From Macrolepiota albuminosa (lineage: Eukaryota; Basidiomycota; Agaricomycetes; Agaricales; Agaricaceae), in NCBI GenBank assembly GCA_027475525.1, contig JAMWFC010000065.1, positions 252,188-316,187 of the forward strand: a stretch of DNA of 64,000 bases, given 5' to 3'. Positions 11,172-22,679 of this stretch are shown here, one piece after another (within the stretch, counting starts at the first letter, position 1; the number at the start of each line of letters is the position of its first letter). Under the pieces are notes generated by a model. It made no database searches. It was not told the DNA's origin and saw only the letters and a program-made list of their open reading frames with translations. Made by a program: the position numbers and the translations under genes.

Positions 11172-12985
11172 ATTTTTTACAGAGCACCAGGGGTTTTTCA
11201 GGAAAAGAGGTGAAGTCCAAACTTATGTGCTAGGACTATAAGGAGATTTCAGCAGACGCACAGGCCACCAGTCACAAATTGGTAATGGTAACAATTTTTT
11301 TTTGGACTGAGGACAGTTAATTTTTCAGTTGAGAAGAAATGATAGGACCCCATACAGGGTAGGTGCATCAATGGCAGGCTTGGCATCGGCTCCAGAAACC
11401 TTGCTGCACTTGTCCCAAACTTGGTGCACATGTTTTATCCATTTTAAGCCATTTCTGATGGCCATGCATGGCAACCAACATACCTGATTAGTGATAGCAC
11501 CAATGACAGCATGAATGACAAGCGGGCATCACACCATTGGCAAGGATTGACAGATGGCATCACTCAGAAAACACATGGTACCACTAGCCGGTGGCAGCGC
11601 TTACGAGTTAGAATAATGGCATTTTCCTGTGACTGGCAGCTTGATGTTTCACCTTGGTGCTGGGCACCGCTTAGTGCCTTCTCGTTACTTAGACAGACAG
11701 CATTTTTGTTAACTTCTCAGTATTTAGTTTAATGCACAGCGACTACTTACATTCTTTCCAGTTTGCCGCTCCTTGGCGATGCCTAGCCACTTAGCAATGG
11801 TGAACTCATTTTCACTATAAATATTTACCGTTGTCATTAGTTAGAACAGAACAGAGTACCCCACTTTACACCCCTCAGTTTATCCTGTGGTTCAGATTTC
11901 TCTTGAGCTGACTAAGTTCATAGTCACCAATTGTCTGAACACTCTTAGCCTGCTTGCCACAGTTATGCTTATGGAACCTACGTGCCTTGCACTTAAGGCA
12001 GGCATTACACAGCTTAGCCATTGCTAAGCCTCTAGTTTCCTTCCTGCATCCTCTTGCTGCATTTAACCATGTTCATCTTCCTACCTTTTTAGACACACTT
12101 CATCGTTGGTGCATCCTCCTTACTGCATTTCCTTGCTGACTATCATTACCAACTTTTATCAAATCCTGCCATTTAACTCTTTTTCTGACTTGTTCTCTGG
12201 GAACTGCCCAGGACTCCCTCAATCTTAGCATGCCCAACGCATTATTACACAGGTTAGTAGCCATAAACCATATCTGCTACTGATCTACTTTTGGGCATCA
12301 TCACCAGCTCTACAATGAGGCAGCCACCATTGACAACAAGAGGCTGCAACACCTTGATTACTACAGGATACCTCAGTCCCTTGCTCAGTGGGATGGGTAG
12401 TGTGAAGCCACCATTGGCAACCGCCAATGCCTAATGCTCCAGCAGCAGAAGAGTTGTTGTGCATTCGACAACATGTTTACCAAGGGGATGTATCTCCTCA
12501 TCAGGCAAGACATTCATGCCTGAGAAATCTGGACATGCCAGTACCCATCTGACAATGGGAATCTCCCTAATCCCCAACCACTGACTCTGGGGCCAACTTT
12601 TGACCCTACTATTATGCTGTTCCCACTACAGGACTATGATGACTCCCTGCCTCTGGCAGAGCCATTGGGCACCTCTCACAAGCCCACACCCAAGGATGAA
12701 CTCCTTGACTACGATATGGACAACGCAACTTCCAATCCATTCCAGGAGCCTGGGGACTCTTTAATTGCCCCTGTCCCTGACTTACCAATGGCCTGACTGT
12801 TGGAGCACTTTGAGACCATAGTTCAGTCTAATTGGGAGGTGTATAGCATAGTCTGCTATGTGGCATTGGCCACGTAGCTTTTACTTACTTGTAGTCAATA
12901 TTATATTATATTTATTATAATATAATATTAATATTTACATATTATAAATAATTTACCTTTGCTGCTTACTAAGCAGCTTATTATT
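11172..12985. other. TE-like debris with a decayed reading frame
   Basis: No gene is recognised. On the + strand 12304-12796 reads as coding-like sequence interrupted by stops (ending in an acidic, Pro-rich stretch around DYDDSLPLAEPLG), probably a dead ORF of an unidentified element. 12896-12955 is almost pure A/T with overlapping ATTATA palindromes. Confidence 0.35.
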
Positions 12986-12997
12986 GTTTTATACTAC

Positions 12998-13040
12998 ACG
13001 AGCTACAATTCGTGCCTTCAGCACGAATTTTGTAGCTCGT
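12998..13040. repeat. Palindromic hairpin of satellite unit 1
   Basis: Inverted repeat reading ACGAGCTACAATTCGTGC on the left and GCACGAAT..GTAGCTCGT on the right, centred on CTTCA. It marks the start of the first satellite unit and differs from the copies in units 2 and 3 at the loop. Confidence 0.85.
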
Positions 13041-13221
13041 TGGGGGCTTCGTCCCCAAACCCCCCCCAACTAAGCCTCCACCCTAACCTCACTTCGTTCG
13101 GTTAGGGCGTAGCTCGTTGGGGGCTTCGTCCCCAAACCCCCCCAACTAAGCCTCCACCCTAACCTCACTTCGTTCGGTTAGGGCTCCAAGTATGTATAGA
13201 GAACTCAATGCTTATTCCCGG

Positions 13222-13452
13222 CCTCAACCTCACTTTGTTCAGTTAAGGCCTCGGCATTCCACAACTCAGTGCTCATTCCCAGCCTCAACCTCACTTCGTT
13301 CAGTTAAGGCCTCGGTCGGCATTCCACAACTCAGTGCTCATTCCCGGCCTCAACCTCACTTCGTTCGGTTAAGGCCTCGGTCGGCATTCCACAATTCAGT
13401 GCTCATTCCCGGTCTCAACCTCACTTCGTTCGGTTAAGGCCTCGGCATTCCA
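13222..13452. repeat. Minisatellite array, unit 1 (4 copies)
   Basis: Four copies starting CCTCAACCTCACT at 13222, 13283, 13348 and 13413. The unit is 61 bp, or 65 where an extra TCGG is present. These copies diverge more than those of the other arrays (TTGTTCAG and TTCGTTCAG variants), which suggests the oldest or least homogenised array. Confidence 0.85.
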
Positions 13453-13967
13453 CAACTCAGTTCCCTTTCCACAACTCTCAAAGTAAGCTAAATTGAATTT
13501 TTCTTGAATTTTTCGGACTTTATTCAGCATTTATAAATCTTTAAAAAACTAAAAATCAGTATATTAGTAGCCTTTGAATTTTCCCTCATTTTCTGGTGAT
13601 TTTCCTGGAATTATTTGAGCATTTTCCACTAACATCTCCTGAAAAACAGAGCAATGAATTTTTCTTGAATCTTTCAGATTTCTTTAAGCATTTATAAACC
13701 TCAAAAAATTCACAATCAGTGTATCAGTAGCCTCTGAATTTTTCCTGATTTTTTGGTGATTTTTCTTCAAATTTCTAAGCATTTTATACATACATCTACC
13801 AAAAAACAAACGAAAAAGGCAAATCTTTGTCAGCCTTAGTCAGAACTGACTAATCAGATCATTTCCCAGGATCTACCAAAAAACAAACGAAAAAGGCAAA
13901 TCTTTGTCAGCCTTAGTCAGAACTGACTAATCAGATCATTTCCCAGGCGTCGTCGCATATACTATAG

Positions 13968-14010
13968 ACGAGCTACGATTCGTGCCTTCGGCACGAATTT
14001 TGTAGCTCGT
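13968..14010. repeat. Palindromic hairpin of satellite unit 2
   Basis: ACGAGCTACGATTCGTGCC pairs with GGCACGAAT..GTAGCTCGT around a TTC loop. It is followed at once by the perfect stem TTGGGGGC-TTC-GCCCCCAA. Confidence 0.9.
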
Positions 14011-14115
14011 TGGGGGCTTCGCCCCCAAACCCCCCCCAACTAAGCCTCCACCCTAACCTCACTTCGTTCGGTTAGGGCTCCAAGTATGTATAGAGAACTC
14101 AGTGCTTAATCCCAG

Positions 14116-14456
14116 CCTCAACCTCACTTCGTTCGGTTAAGGCCTCGGTATTTCACAACTCAATGCTTAATCCCAGCCTCAACCTCACTTCGTTCGGTTA
14201 AGGCCTCGGTATTTCACAACTCAATGCTTAATCCCAGCCTCAACCTCACTTCGTTCGGTTAAGGCCTCGGTATTTCACAACTCAATGCTTAATCCCAGCC
14301 TCAACCTCACTTCGTTCGGTTAAGGCCTCGGTATTTCACAACTCAATGCTTAATCCCAGCCTCAACCTCACTTCGTGCGGTTAAGGCCTCGGTATTTCAC
14401 AACTCAATGCTTAATCCCAGCCTCAACCTCACTTCGTTCGGTTAAGGCCTAACTCA
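14116..14456. repeat. Minisatellite array, unit 2 (6 copies of 61 bp)
   Basis: Six copies with a constant 61-base period starting at 14116, 14177 and so on to 14421. They carry CTCGGTATTTCACAACTCAA in the variable part. One copy has CTTCGTGCGG in place of CTTCGTTCGG. Confidence 0.9.
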
Positions 14457-14982
14457 GTCCCTTCCACAACTTTCAAAGCATTATTGTAAGCTAAATTGAA
14501 TTTTTCTTGAATTTTTTGGATTTTATTAAGCATTTATAAATCTCTAAAAAACTAAAATCAGTGTATCAGTAGCCTTTGAATTTTTCCTGATTTTTGAATG
14601 ATTTTCCTGGGGTCTTTGAGCATTTTCTACTAACATCTTCTGGAAAACAGACCAATTGAGTTTTTCTGAAATTTTTCACATTTTCCTGAGCATTTTATAA
14701 ATCTCAGAAAAACTCAAGTCAGTGTATCAGTAGGCCTCGAATTTTTTCTGATTTTTCAGTGATTTTATCTCAATTTTCTAAGCATTTCTAATGCTGAAAT
14801 GAGCCAACTCTTATGTTATTACCCTAAAAGGAAGGTTCTTGGTCAGCCTTGGTCAGCCTTACTAATCAGATAGTTCCCACGAAACGGTTGTCCCATATAT
14901 TATAGACGAGCTACCTTGGTCAGCCTTGGTCAGCCTTACTAATCAGATAGTTCCCACGAAACGGTTGTCCCATATATTATAG

Positions 14983-15025
14983 ACGAGCTACGATTCGTGC
15001 CTTCGGCATGAATTTCGTAGCTCGT
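14983..15025. repeat. Palindromic hairpin of satellite unit 3
   Basis: Same palindrome as unit 2 with two changes (GGCATGAATTTCGTAGCTCGT on the right arm). The following hairpin reads GGAGGCTTCGCCCCC and so carries a mismatch. Confidence 0.9.
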
Positions 15026-15130
15026 TGGAGGCTTCGCCCCCAAACCCCCCCCAACTAAGCCTCCAGCCTAACCTCACTTTGTTCGGTTAGGGCTCCAAGT
15101 ATGTATAGAAAACTCAATGCTCATTCCCAG

Positions 15131-16655
15131 CCTCAACCTCACTTCGTTCGGTTAAGGCCTCCGTATTTCACAACTCAGTGCTCATTCCCAGCCTCAACCT
15201 CACTTCGTTCGGTTAAGGCCTCCGTATTTCACAACTCAGTGCTCATTCCCAGCCTCAACCTCACTTCGTTCGGTTAAGGCCTCCGTATTTCACAACTCAG
15301 TGCTCATTCCCAGCCTCAACCTCACTTCGTTCGGTTAAGGCCTCCGTATTTCACAACTCAGTGCTCATTCCCAGCCTCAACCTCACTTCGTTCGGTTAAG
15401 GCCTCCGTATTTCACAACTCAGTGCTCATTCCCAGCCTCAACCTCACTTCGTTCGGTTAAGGCCTCCGTATTTCACAACTCAGTGCTCATTCCCAGCCTC
15501 AACCTCACTTCGTTCGGTTAAGGCCTCCGTATTTCACAACTCAGTGCTCATTCCCAGCCTCAACCTCACTTCGTTCGGTTAAGGCCTCCGTATTTCACAA
15601 CTCAGTGCTCATTCCCAGCCTCAACCTCACTTCGTTCGGTTAAGGCCTCCGTATTTCACAACTCAGTGCTCATTCCCAGCCTCAACCTCACTTCGTTCGG
15701 TTAAGGCCTCCGTATTTCACAACTCAGTGCTCATTCCCAGCCTCAACCTCACTTCGTTCGGTTAAGGCCTCCGTATTTCACAACTCAGTGCTCATTCCCA
15801 GCCTCAACCTCACTTCGTTCGGTTAAGGCCTCCGTATTTCACAACTCAGTGCTCATTCCCAGCCTCAACCTCACTTCGTTCGGTTAAGGCCTCCGTATTT
15901 CACAACTCAGTGCTCATTCCCAGCCTCAACCTCACTTCGTTCGGTTAAGGCCTCCGTATTTCACAACTCAGTGCTCATTCCCAGCCTCAACCTCACTTCG
16001 TTCGGTTAAGGCCTCCGTATTTCACAACTCAGTGCTCATTCCCAGCCTCAACCTCACTTCGTTCGGTTAAGGCCTCCGTATTTCACAACTCAGTGCTCAT
16101 TCCCAGCCTCAACCTCACTTCGTTCGGTTAAGGCCTCCGTATTTCACAACTCAGTGCTCATTCCCAGCCTCAACCTCACTTCGTTCGGTTAAGGCCTCCG
16201 TATTTCACAACTCAGTGCTCATTCCCAGCCTCAACCTCACTTCGTTCGGTTAAGGCCTCCGTATTTCACAACTCAGTGCTCATTCCCAGCCTCAACCTCA
16301 CTTCGTTCGGTTAAGGCCTCCGTATTTCACAACTCAGTGCTCATTCCCAGCCTCAACCTCACTTCGTTCGGTTAAGGCCTCCGTATTTCACAACTCAGTG
16401 CTCATTCCCAGCCTCAACCTCACTTCGTTCGGTTAAGGCCTCCGTATTTCACAACTCAGTGCTCATTCCCAGCCTCAACCTCACTTCGTTCGGTTAAGGC
16501 CTCCGTATTTCACAACTCAGTGCTCATTCCCAGCCTCAACCTCACTTCGTTCGGTTAAGGCCTCCGTATTTCACAACTCAGTGCTCATTCCCAGCCTCAA
16601 CCTCACTTCGTTCGGTTAAGGCCTCCGTATTTCACAACTCAGTCCTCTTTCCACA
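15131..16655. repeat. Minisatellite array, unit 3 (25 near-identical copies of 61 bp)
   Basis: Starts of CCTCAACCTCACTTCGTTCG are spaced exactly 61 bases apart from 15131 to 16595, giving 25 copies. I see no substitution between copies by eye. Each unit contains an imperfect stem-loop AACCTCAC-TTC-GTTCGGTT. There are no unique spacers, so this is not a CRISPR array. The homogeneity points to recent expansion or gene conversion; true copy number may differ from the assembly. Confidence 0.95.
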
Positions 16656-17109
16656 ACTCTCAAAGCATTATTGTAAACTAAATTGAAATTTTCAGATTTT
16701 ATTCAGCATTTATAAATCTTTAAACTAAAAATCAGTATGTTAGTAGCATTTGAATTTTTCCTGATTTTCTGGTGATTTTCCTGGAATTATTTGAGCATTT
16801 TCCACTAACATCTCCTGAAAAACAGAGCAATTGAATTTTTCTTGAAATTTTCAGATTTCTTTAAGCATTTATAAACCTCAAAAAATTCACAATCAGTGTA
16901 TCAGTAGCCTTTGAATTTTTTCTGATTTTTCAGTGATTTCCTTTGAAATTTCAAGCATTTTATACACACATCTACCAAAAAACAAACGAAAAAGGCAATT
17001 CTTTGTCAGCCTTAGTCAGAACTGACTAATCAATCAATTCCCAGGCGTCGTCCCATTCTATATAGATTGTCAATAGACCAGTCTGATTCTGTATAGTGTG
17101 AACCTGAGC

Positions 17110-18405
17110 TCACTTCAACTGTAACTTCGTTACAATTTTATTCCACTCCTTTGCAACCCTCTCCCACAATTCATGCACACCATGAGGAGGTATTTCATAC
17201 TGTCTAAGCTGCTTCTTAAAGTACTCCCAGAGGTGTTCAATAGGGTTGAGATCAGGAGACTGGACTGGCCATTAGAGGACATCAAAGTTGTTGTCTTCAA
17301 ACTACTTGTCAGCCCTCTTGGAGTTGTGTTTGGAGTCATTGTCCTGTTGGAAATAGCAGGCACCCTCCTCCATCTCCAACTTCTCAAAACTCTCCTTTGC
17401 TCCAGCATCCAAAATTTCACAGTACTGCTCTGCATCCATGATCTCCATCACTTCTACCAGCTTTTCTACCCAATTCCAACCCATACAGCCCCATACTATG
17501 AGTTTATTCCCTCCTCCATGCTTCACAGTAGGTGTAGTTGTTTGGTCTGAAATGCCTTCCTCTCATAGCCTCCACATGTACTGCTTCCCATCTGACCCAA
17601 TCCTGTTGATCTTTGTCTCATCTGTCTATAACACCCTTTTTCAGTCCTCTGCAGTTCAGTTCTGATGCTTCCAAGCCCATTTAAGTTGTAGTTGCTGATA
17701 TCTAGCTTTAAGCATAGGAGCTTTTCTCTTTATAACAGACCAATACCCCTCATTCTTCAGCATATTCTGGATAGTCTGAGGAGAGACAGGGTTGGAAACA
17801 ATGTTGTTGATAAGATTGGTGGCCTGGACACCTGTATCAGGTCTTTCAGTTGAGATTTGTTGAACAATAGCCTGTTTATCATGTGGAGTATGCTTAGCAG
17901 GATGGCCTCTAAAATGGTTTTCCTTGTCCACTTCTAACTCTCTACCAATCCTCCCAATAGCAGACTTCTCTAGATCAGTTTAGCCTCAATTTGGTACAAG
18001 GAATACCCTTCAGCAAGAAGAGAAGCAACAGCAGAGCATTGTGCAGAAGGAGTAACTTTCATGATGGTGGTTGAAGGCCAGCTTGAACCACTCCCAAATA
18101 TATCCAAACATAGTCACATGACTTTATTTATATTTCCACATGCAACTTACTCTTTATTTCTGAGTAAAATAGAGATAAACCTGCAATATTACAGATACTC
18201 AAAAAGTGTCCCAATAAGTGAATATTTTAAAATAATCATTACTCCATCAGTTTTAATCCAAATTACATAATTCTAGATGCAATTTGTAGCTACAATGCCA
18301 TAGTATTTTACATTACTTATCCAAAACTTTTGGTACTTTCACTTCTACATGCCAATGCCATCTTTCAAAAACTATAAAATATTGGGACACTTTTTTGAGC
18401 TACTG
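17110..18405 (-). mobile_element. Tc1-like transposon, family A, copy 1 (3' end truncated)
   Basis: The 5' (right-hand) end is intact. A TIR of about 215 bp spans roughly 18190-18405, reading inward CAGTAGCTCAAAAAAGTGTC, next to a TA at 18406-18407. The other end is missing where the element meets the satellite block. Internal sequence aligns with copies at 33.7 and 46.4 kb. Confidence 0.8.
17130..18062 (-). pseudogene. Decayed Tc1-like transposase
   Basis: DD34E-type transposase that would cut and paste the surrounding element at TA sites. From the ATG at 18062 the protein starts with a helix-turn-helix region (CSAVASLLAEGYS, then an early stop by frameshift near 17980). 17931-17656 reads GHPAKHTP..QAIVQQIS and VSPQTIQNMLKNEGYWS. 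The catalytic half (17526-17130) has HGGGNKLIVWGCMGWN, DAEQYCEILD and YFQQDNDSKHNSKRADK, but the downstream catalytic Glu region is out of frame. At least three frameshifts make it non-functional. Confidence 0.8.
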
Positions 18406-18407
18406 TA

Positions 18408-19682
18408 TCTATCCTCTGCTATAACAGCAAGCTCTGATAAAGAATAATATTTAAACATCTATTAATGTAAAGGTGGTAGGTGAATTTGAAACTGGTGCTA
18501 AGAAAGTAGATAGAGGAAGAGCTGGATTAAAAAGTGGCTGAGAATAGTTTGTATTTAGCTGTTTCTGGACTTCAGCTTTAGCTACTTGCTGAGCTACTCA
18601 CATTCATGATTTTGCAACTTGCAGCTTTCACAATTCAGAGTTAGACCAAATATATCCTTTTGAAACACAATGCTGATTGAAAGTACACCATATTGTGTGA
18701 GGATTGGCAGGATGTGGCTGTTGGACAAAGGTTTCTAGTTCCTACATGTCATTGAAACTCTTAATATCATGCTTGTCTGATCATACATACTGGTAACTGT
18801 TGTTCCATAAAATTCACAGAAAATGGCTGAGGAGATAGGAATAAATGGTGGTGGAGTAAAATTATTCTCAGAACTAGTAGCAACAGAATCAGATTTATAA
18901 TATCTGCAAACAGCTGTTGTGAATAGAATTCAGGCATATCTGCATCTTTATCTCACAGACTAAGCAATTGAAAGTTTTCACAATGTAGATATTGAAAATG
19001 AAGTGAAGGAGGAGTAGCAAGAACACTGATGTGAGTTCTTTTAGTATGCATTTCGTGTGTAACTAGAGTGGATGAGTGGATTGAATATTTGAAAATTGAC
19101 CAATCATTTCAAGAGTGAAAGGTGCTATTTTAGGAATCAGACTAATATTTAATAGCAATATAAAACTACTTACAACTACCACCGCATGTACATAGAAAGA
19201 AAAATACAGGAATAATAGGAGATTTAGTAGATGTAGATGAAAGTGGAACAGAGGATGAAATGTATGTATCTGTGATAGAGTATATACATAAATTAGTGGC
19301 AGCAATTAGTTGAACTCAAAATGGTCCAGCACTAGCAGGTTGAGGAGGCTTGGCCAGATAAGACACTGCAAAAGTATTAAGATATATATTTGTTCCAGGC
19401 TAATGACATATCAAAAATATCTAAAAGAAACTTTACTGATGCAATAGGTGATGGAGTAGCAGGTGATGGAGAGGGACCTAACATCAGATATGTTAACTTT
19501 AGAATAAAAATTAATGTAAAAAAGATATACCAATTGCTAGAGCATCTTTTGGTTGTTCTTTTTTATATCTTGCAGCTTTATGCACCATTGTAAATCTGCA
19601 TATTTCCAATCCTTAAAAATAGTAGTAGGCATGCTTCAGGCTGCCCTCTTGCAAACACAGTAATATACTGGGACAACTAAGC
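18408..19682. other. Anonymous AT-rich, TE-like sequence
   Basis: No gene is recognised. The - strand gives weak open frames (19305-19063) rich in Leu/Phe/His that resemble those of the decayed copia region near 44.5 kb in composition only. Probably old retroelement debris. Confidence 0.3.
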
Positions 19683-20249
19683 TGTCAGAGGACTCCTCAT
19701 TTCTTTCTTTTTTTACTTCTTATTTCTTCACTCTTCTTTCATTCATTCTCTTATTTCTTCTGTCATTCTCTCATTTTACTATTTCTATTCTTTCAACACT
19801 ATCTGTTAGTACCTTTCATTCATTCTCTTATTTCTTCTGTCATTCTCTCATTTTACTATTTCTATTCTTTCAACACTATCTGTTAGTACTATTTTCAGCC
19901 TTTGAGGTGCTCTGGTTCTTTAGCTATCACTCAGACAAGTGTGGGTCCTTCAGCACCACTATCAGACTGCTTATATAAGCCAGAGTTTGCCTGCCTTGTT
20001 TATACAGTTGTTTATTTAGGCAATTTTTGAATTTTTAAGGTTTTGTTGTACTGTACAGTTGTTTCCCATGCTTCAGAGGCCCCAGAAGTGTCCAACCTGG
20101 CATAGAAAATCTCTAGACTTGTTCTATTTGGATCTTCATCTGCCAAGCAAGTAGTTATTATGATATTGTTAGTATATATTCTAATATACTTTGGATCTCC
20201 CTCTGCCAGCTGTGTGACTGAGCCATAGCCTCCAGAGGTTGCTCTTACA
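19683..20249 (+). mobile_element. Solo LTR (TGTCAG..CTTACA family), copy 1
   Basis: Begins TGTCAGAGGACTCCTCATTT and ends GCTCTTACA, with the 5-bp target duplication TAAGC on both sides. The length of 567 bp includes one 77-bp tandem duplication (19736-19889); without it the LTR is 490 bp. No internal retroelement sequence remains, as expected after LTR-LTR recombination. Confidence 0.92.
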
Positions 20250-20935
20250 TAAGCACACTAAAAAAGCTAGTTGAACCTGTATCCTCTGATATCTATCTAA
20301 CTCAAGATTCTTCAAACTTCAACATGCTACAAGACAATGTTCAGATAAATAGCTTATAGCAACTCTGCTACACCTCTTTTTTGCTTAGGCAGAAATGTAA
20401 ATGAAGACAGTAAAAAGTACTGAAAGCTTCTGACAACACTGAGTGTGAGATGTCATGTCCTAAAAAGCTAGAGTAAATAAAGTCACATCAAGCAATCTGT
20501 AGTCTTAGCAAATTGAAGCTAAGAGGTTGGACTTCACTAAATGCCAATTGGCAACCTCTTAGAGCATTATATGGTCAAAGTTCAAGTCTTCAAGAGCAGA
20601 AAATACAGAGCAGTTGCAGAATAGTGAGCCCAAGTATTTAAAGAGGCACACTCTGTGAGAGCCAAATAACAGTGCTATATTGATCTATATTGATCAAAGT
20701 ATGGTTTGGCAGCAATGCAACTCTACTGGTAGCAAGTAGATGTTCAATGCACACAAGCCAGAGAAATTCCCACATTTCTGGAAAGAATTCTGTAAAGCTA
20801 AAACAGCCAAATCATTGCATACTGACAAATTATTTGTAAAAATCTGGTATTCCTGGAGATCTAAATATATACAGACACAATTAGTGTCTAATCCTCAGTC
20901 TGTATGATAAACAACTGGTATTCTGTACCTAAATA
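20250..20935. other. No gene recognised
   Basis: AT-rich sequence without a recognisable reading frame or repeat. It probably belongs to the same old element as 18408-19682, split by the solo LTR. Confidence 0.3.
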
Positions 20936-21090
20936 CAGTGGCTCAAAAAACTGTCCTAATGTTTCATACTTTTTAAAAGATGATATTGGCATGAAAGATT
21001 AGAAGTACCTAAAATTTTGATTAAATCATGATCACAAATAGGCTTATGTAATTTGAATTAAAAATGATAGAGTAATTAATCCTTCTCTTC
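20936..21090. mobile_element. Tc1-like terminal inverted repeat fragment
   Basis: Starts CAGTGGCTCAAAAAACTGTC directly after a TA and continues with TTTAAAAGATGATATTGGCATG and AAATCATG, matching the outer TIR of the Tc1-like elements at 46.4 and 39.5 kb. No transposase follows, and the inner boundary is lost. Confidence 0.6.
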
Positions 21091-22679
21091 ACTAACAACT
21101 TGGACTTTGTAGCAGTTTTCAAGAGGCAGCAAAGTTATTGAACAACTGTGTTCTAAAAGCAATGGTGGGCATAATTATAGAAACAGAAATCAATCTTCAT
21201 GTGTTTCATATATGTAGCAGGAAAAGAGAACATGAGGACTAATCTCTTCTCTCACCTCCTTTTTGCCATTATTATTGTTGCCAATTTTCTGTAGACTGCA
21301 TCCATCCATTCAATCCTCCTCAGTTTTTTTTGCTAGCATGATAGAGGGGTTTCTTCTAAAGACTCTGGATAGATCATCATTGATCTGCCCACTGATGTCT
21401 TTCTTCACCTCCAAATCAATGTTATTGAAAAAACTATAGTGGCAAACTATGCTACTGATGCTTGTACTTATATTGATTTTTGCTTGTCTCACAAACTACC
21501 ACTAAATCCTACTACTGAAACATTATCCTGCTATGTGGTATCCATATACAGATCTATTGCCTGGGCTCCTAAATATTTCTGGAGTCTCCAAGTCTATTCT
21601 GAGCTTAGCTAGACTTCTCACCCTAACAGCCTGCTGCTCAAGCCACCCCTGCTCCCTTCTGTCTATCAGTTCGCACCCTGTATGAGTCAAATTTCCAGAC
21701 TTACTCAGCATCAATTATTGTTTGGTCATTTGGTTTACATACCAGTGCCTGTTTGGTCAGTAGTAGTCAGTCTAACAGCCTGACCAAAGCAAGTCTGAGG
21801 ATTGAATATCCTCAGGCCAAACAATAGCCTAAAAGGTCTACCCACTGAACTGTAAGCATTACTAGTAAGCTGTCTCTGCTTGCTGACCAACCACCTTTGC
21901 CCCTTGCTTGCCACCTAGCTCACCTCACTGGTTTGCTGGGCTCCATGCTCATCATGTAGTGTAGTTATCAGTATGTAGCATCCACACATCTATTAATCCC
22001 TTACAATCACCCAGCTACACCAAATGCCAAACTACAAAAAAACAATCAATAGAAAGCCCCAAAAGCAAGCATATGAGTACATGATATCAGGCTTGTTGAA
22101 ACCTGGAATAATGTGAGATGAAAGCCACTTCTTTTCCTTGAATCACAGATCAGATAAGTGATTTTCAACCTTCCAATCAGCTATACAAGTGCTCCTTTTG
22201 CAGACTGGCATAGCATTTGAATTGGGTCCAATTGAAAAAGTACATACTTGTTGTCAAGCCACTCTTTTGCTATGCTTGTGGAGTTGATCGACATGATAAT
22301 ATTGATCCAGCCTCAACCTCACTTTGATTGGTTAAGGCCCTGTTTTTATTCAACCCAAGGCTTAGTGAATCAATATTCCAAGGTCATCAAATTTCACAAA
22401 TAAGCTGAATACAATGGTTCCACAGTTTATTTAGCTTCATCTAGTCAAGAAACCCCTGAAGCATAGAGAATATCTAGGTTTTTCCACCCTCTCCAGACTT
22501 TCTTGCACTCGTGACCAAAAGATGTCCTCAACCTAAACTACTTTTCTCTTTTGAAATCTTGATGACACATGTGGTTTCACTGATAACCTCTAGCACCGAG
22601 AACTTGCTACAAATACAGACATTACGCTTGCATTATGTACAGATGGAAGAAAGGTCTACAACTACCGACCGTAGTATCC
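21091..22679. other. Region without a recognised gene; one stray satellite-like word
   Basis: No coding sequence is recognised. 22311-22339 reads CCTCAACCTCACTTTGATTG then GTTAAGGCC, the core stem-loop of the 13-17 kb minisatellite, so single copies of that motif also occur outside the array. The last ~250 bases are the 3' flank of the acyltransferase gene on the - strand. Confidence 0.35.

Larger units (their letters stand above)
12990..17060. repeat. Composite satellite: three tandem units of hairpins, 61-bp minisatellite and AT-rich tail
   Basis: Three higher-order units begin at about 12990, 13960 and 14975. Each has the same order: a 42-45-bp palindrome starting ACGAGCTAC; a GGGGGCTTCGCCCCC-type hairpin; a run of C; a CCTAACC..GGTTAGG stem-loop; the constant words CAAGTATGTATAGA; a minisatellite array; and an AT-rich tail of about 300-500 bases containing TTGAATTTTTC, AGCATTTATAAA and CAGTGTATCAGTAG. 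Each unit ends near TTCCCAGGCGTCGTC or TCCCATATATTATAG. Array copy number differs between units (4, 6 and 25). No protein is encoded; open frames here follow the repeat. Two or three of the 77-bp duplications lie inside. Confidence 0.9.

Noticed and set aside
15131..16655. Regular direct repeats reminiscent of a CRISPR array
   Set aside because: The whole 61-bp period is constant with no unique spacers, and the host is a eukaryote. It is a minisatellite.
13000..17060. Mitochondrial GC-cluster hairpins inserted into the nucleus
   Set aside because: The hairpins resemble such clusters in form, but no mitochondrial genes or rRNA flank them and the AT-rich tails match nothing mitochondrial that I know.
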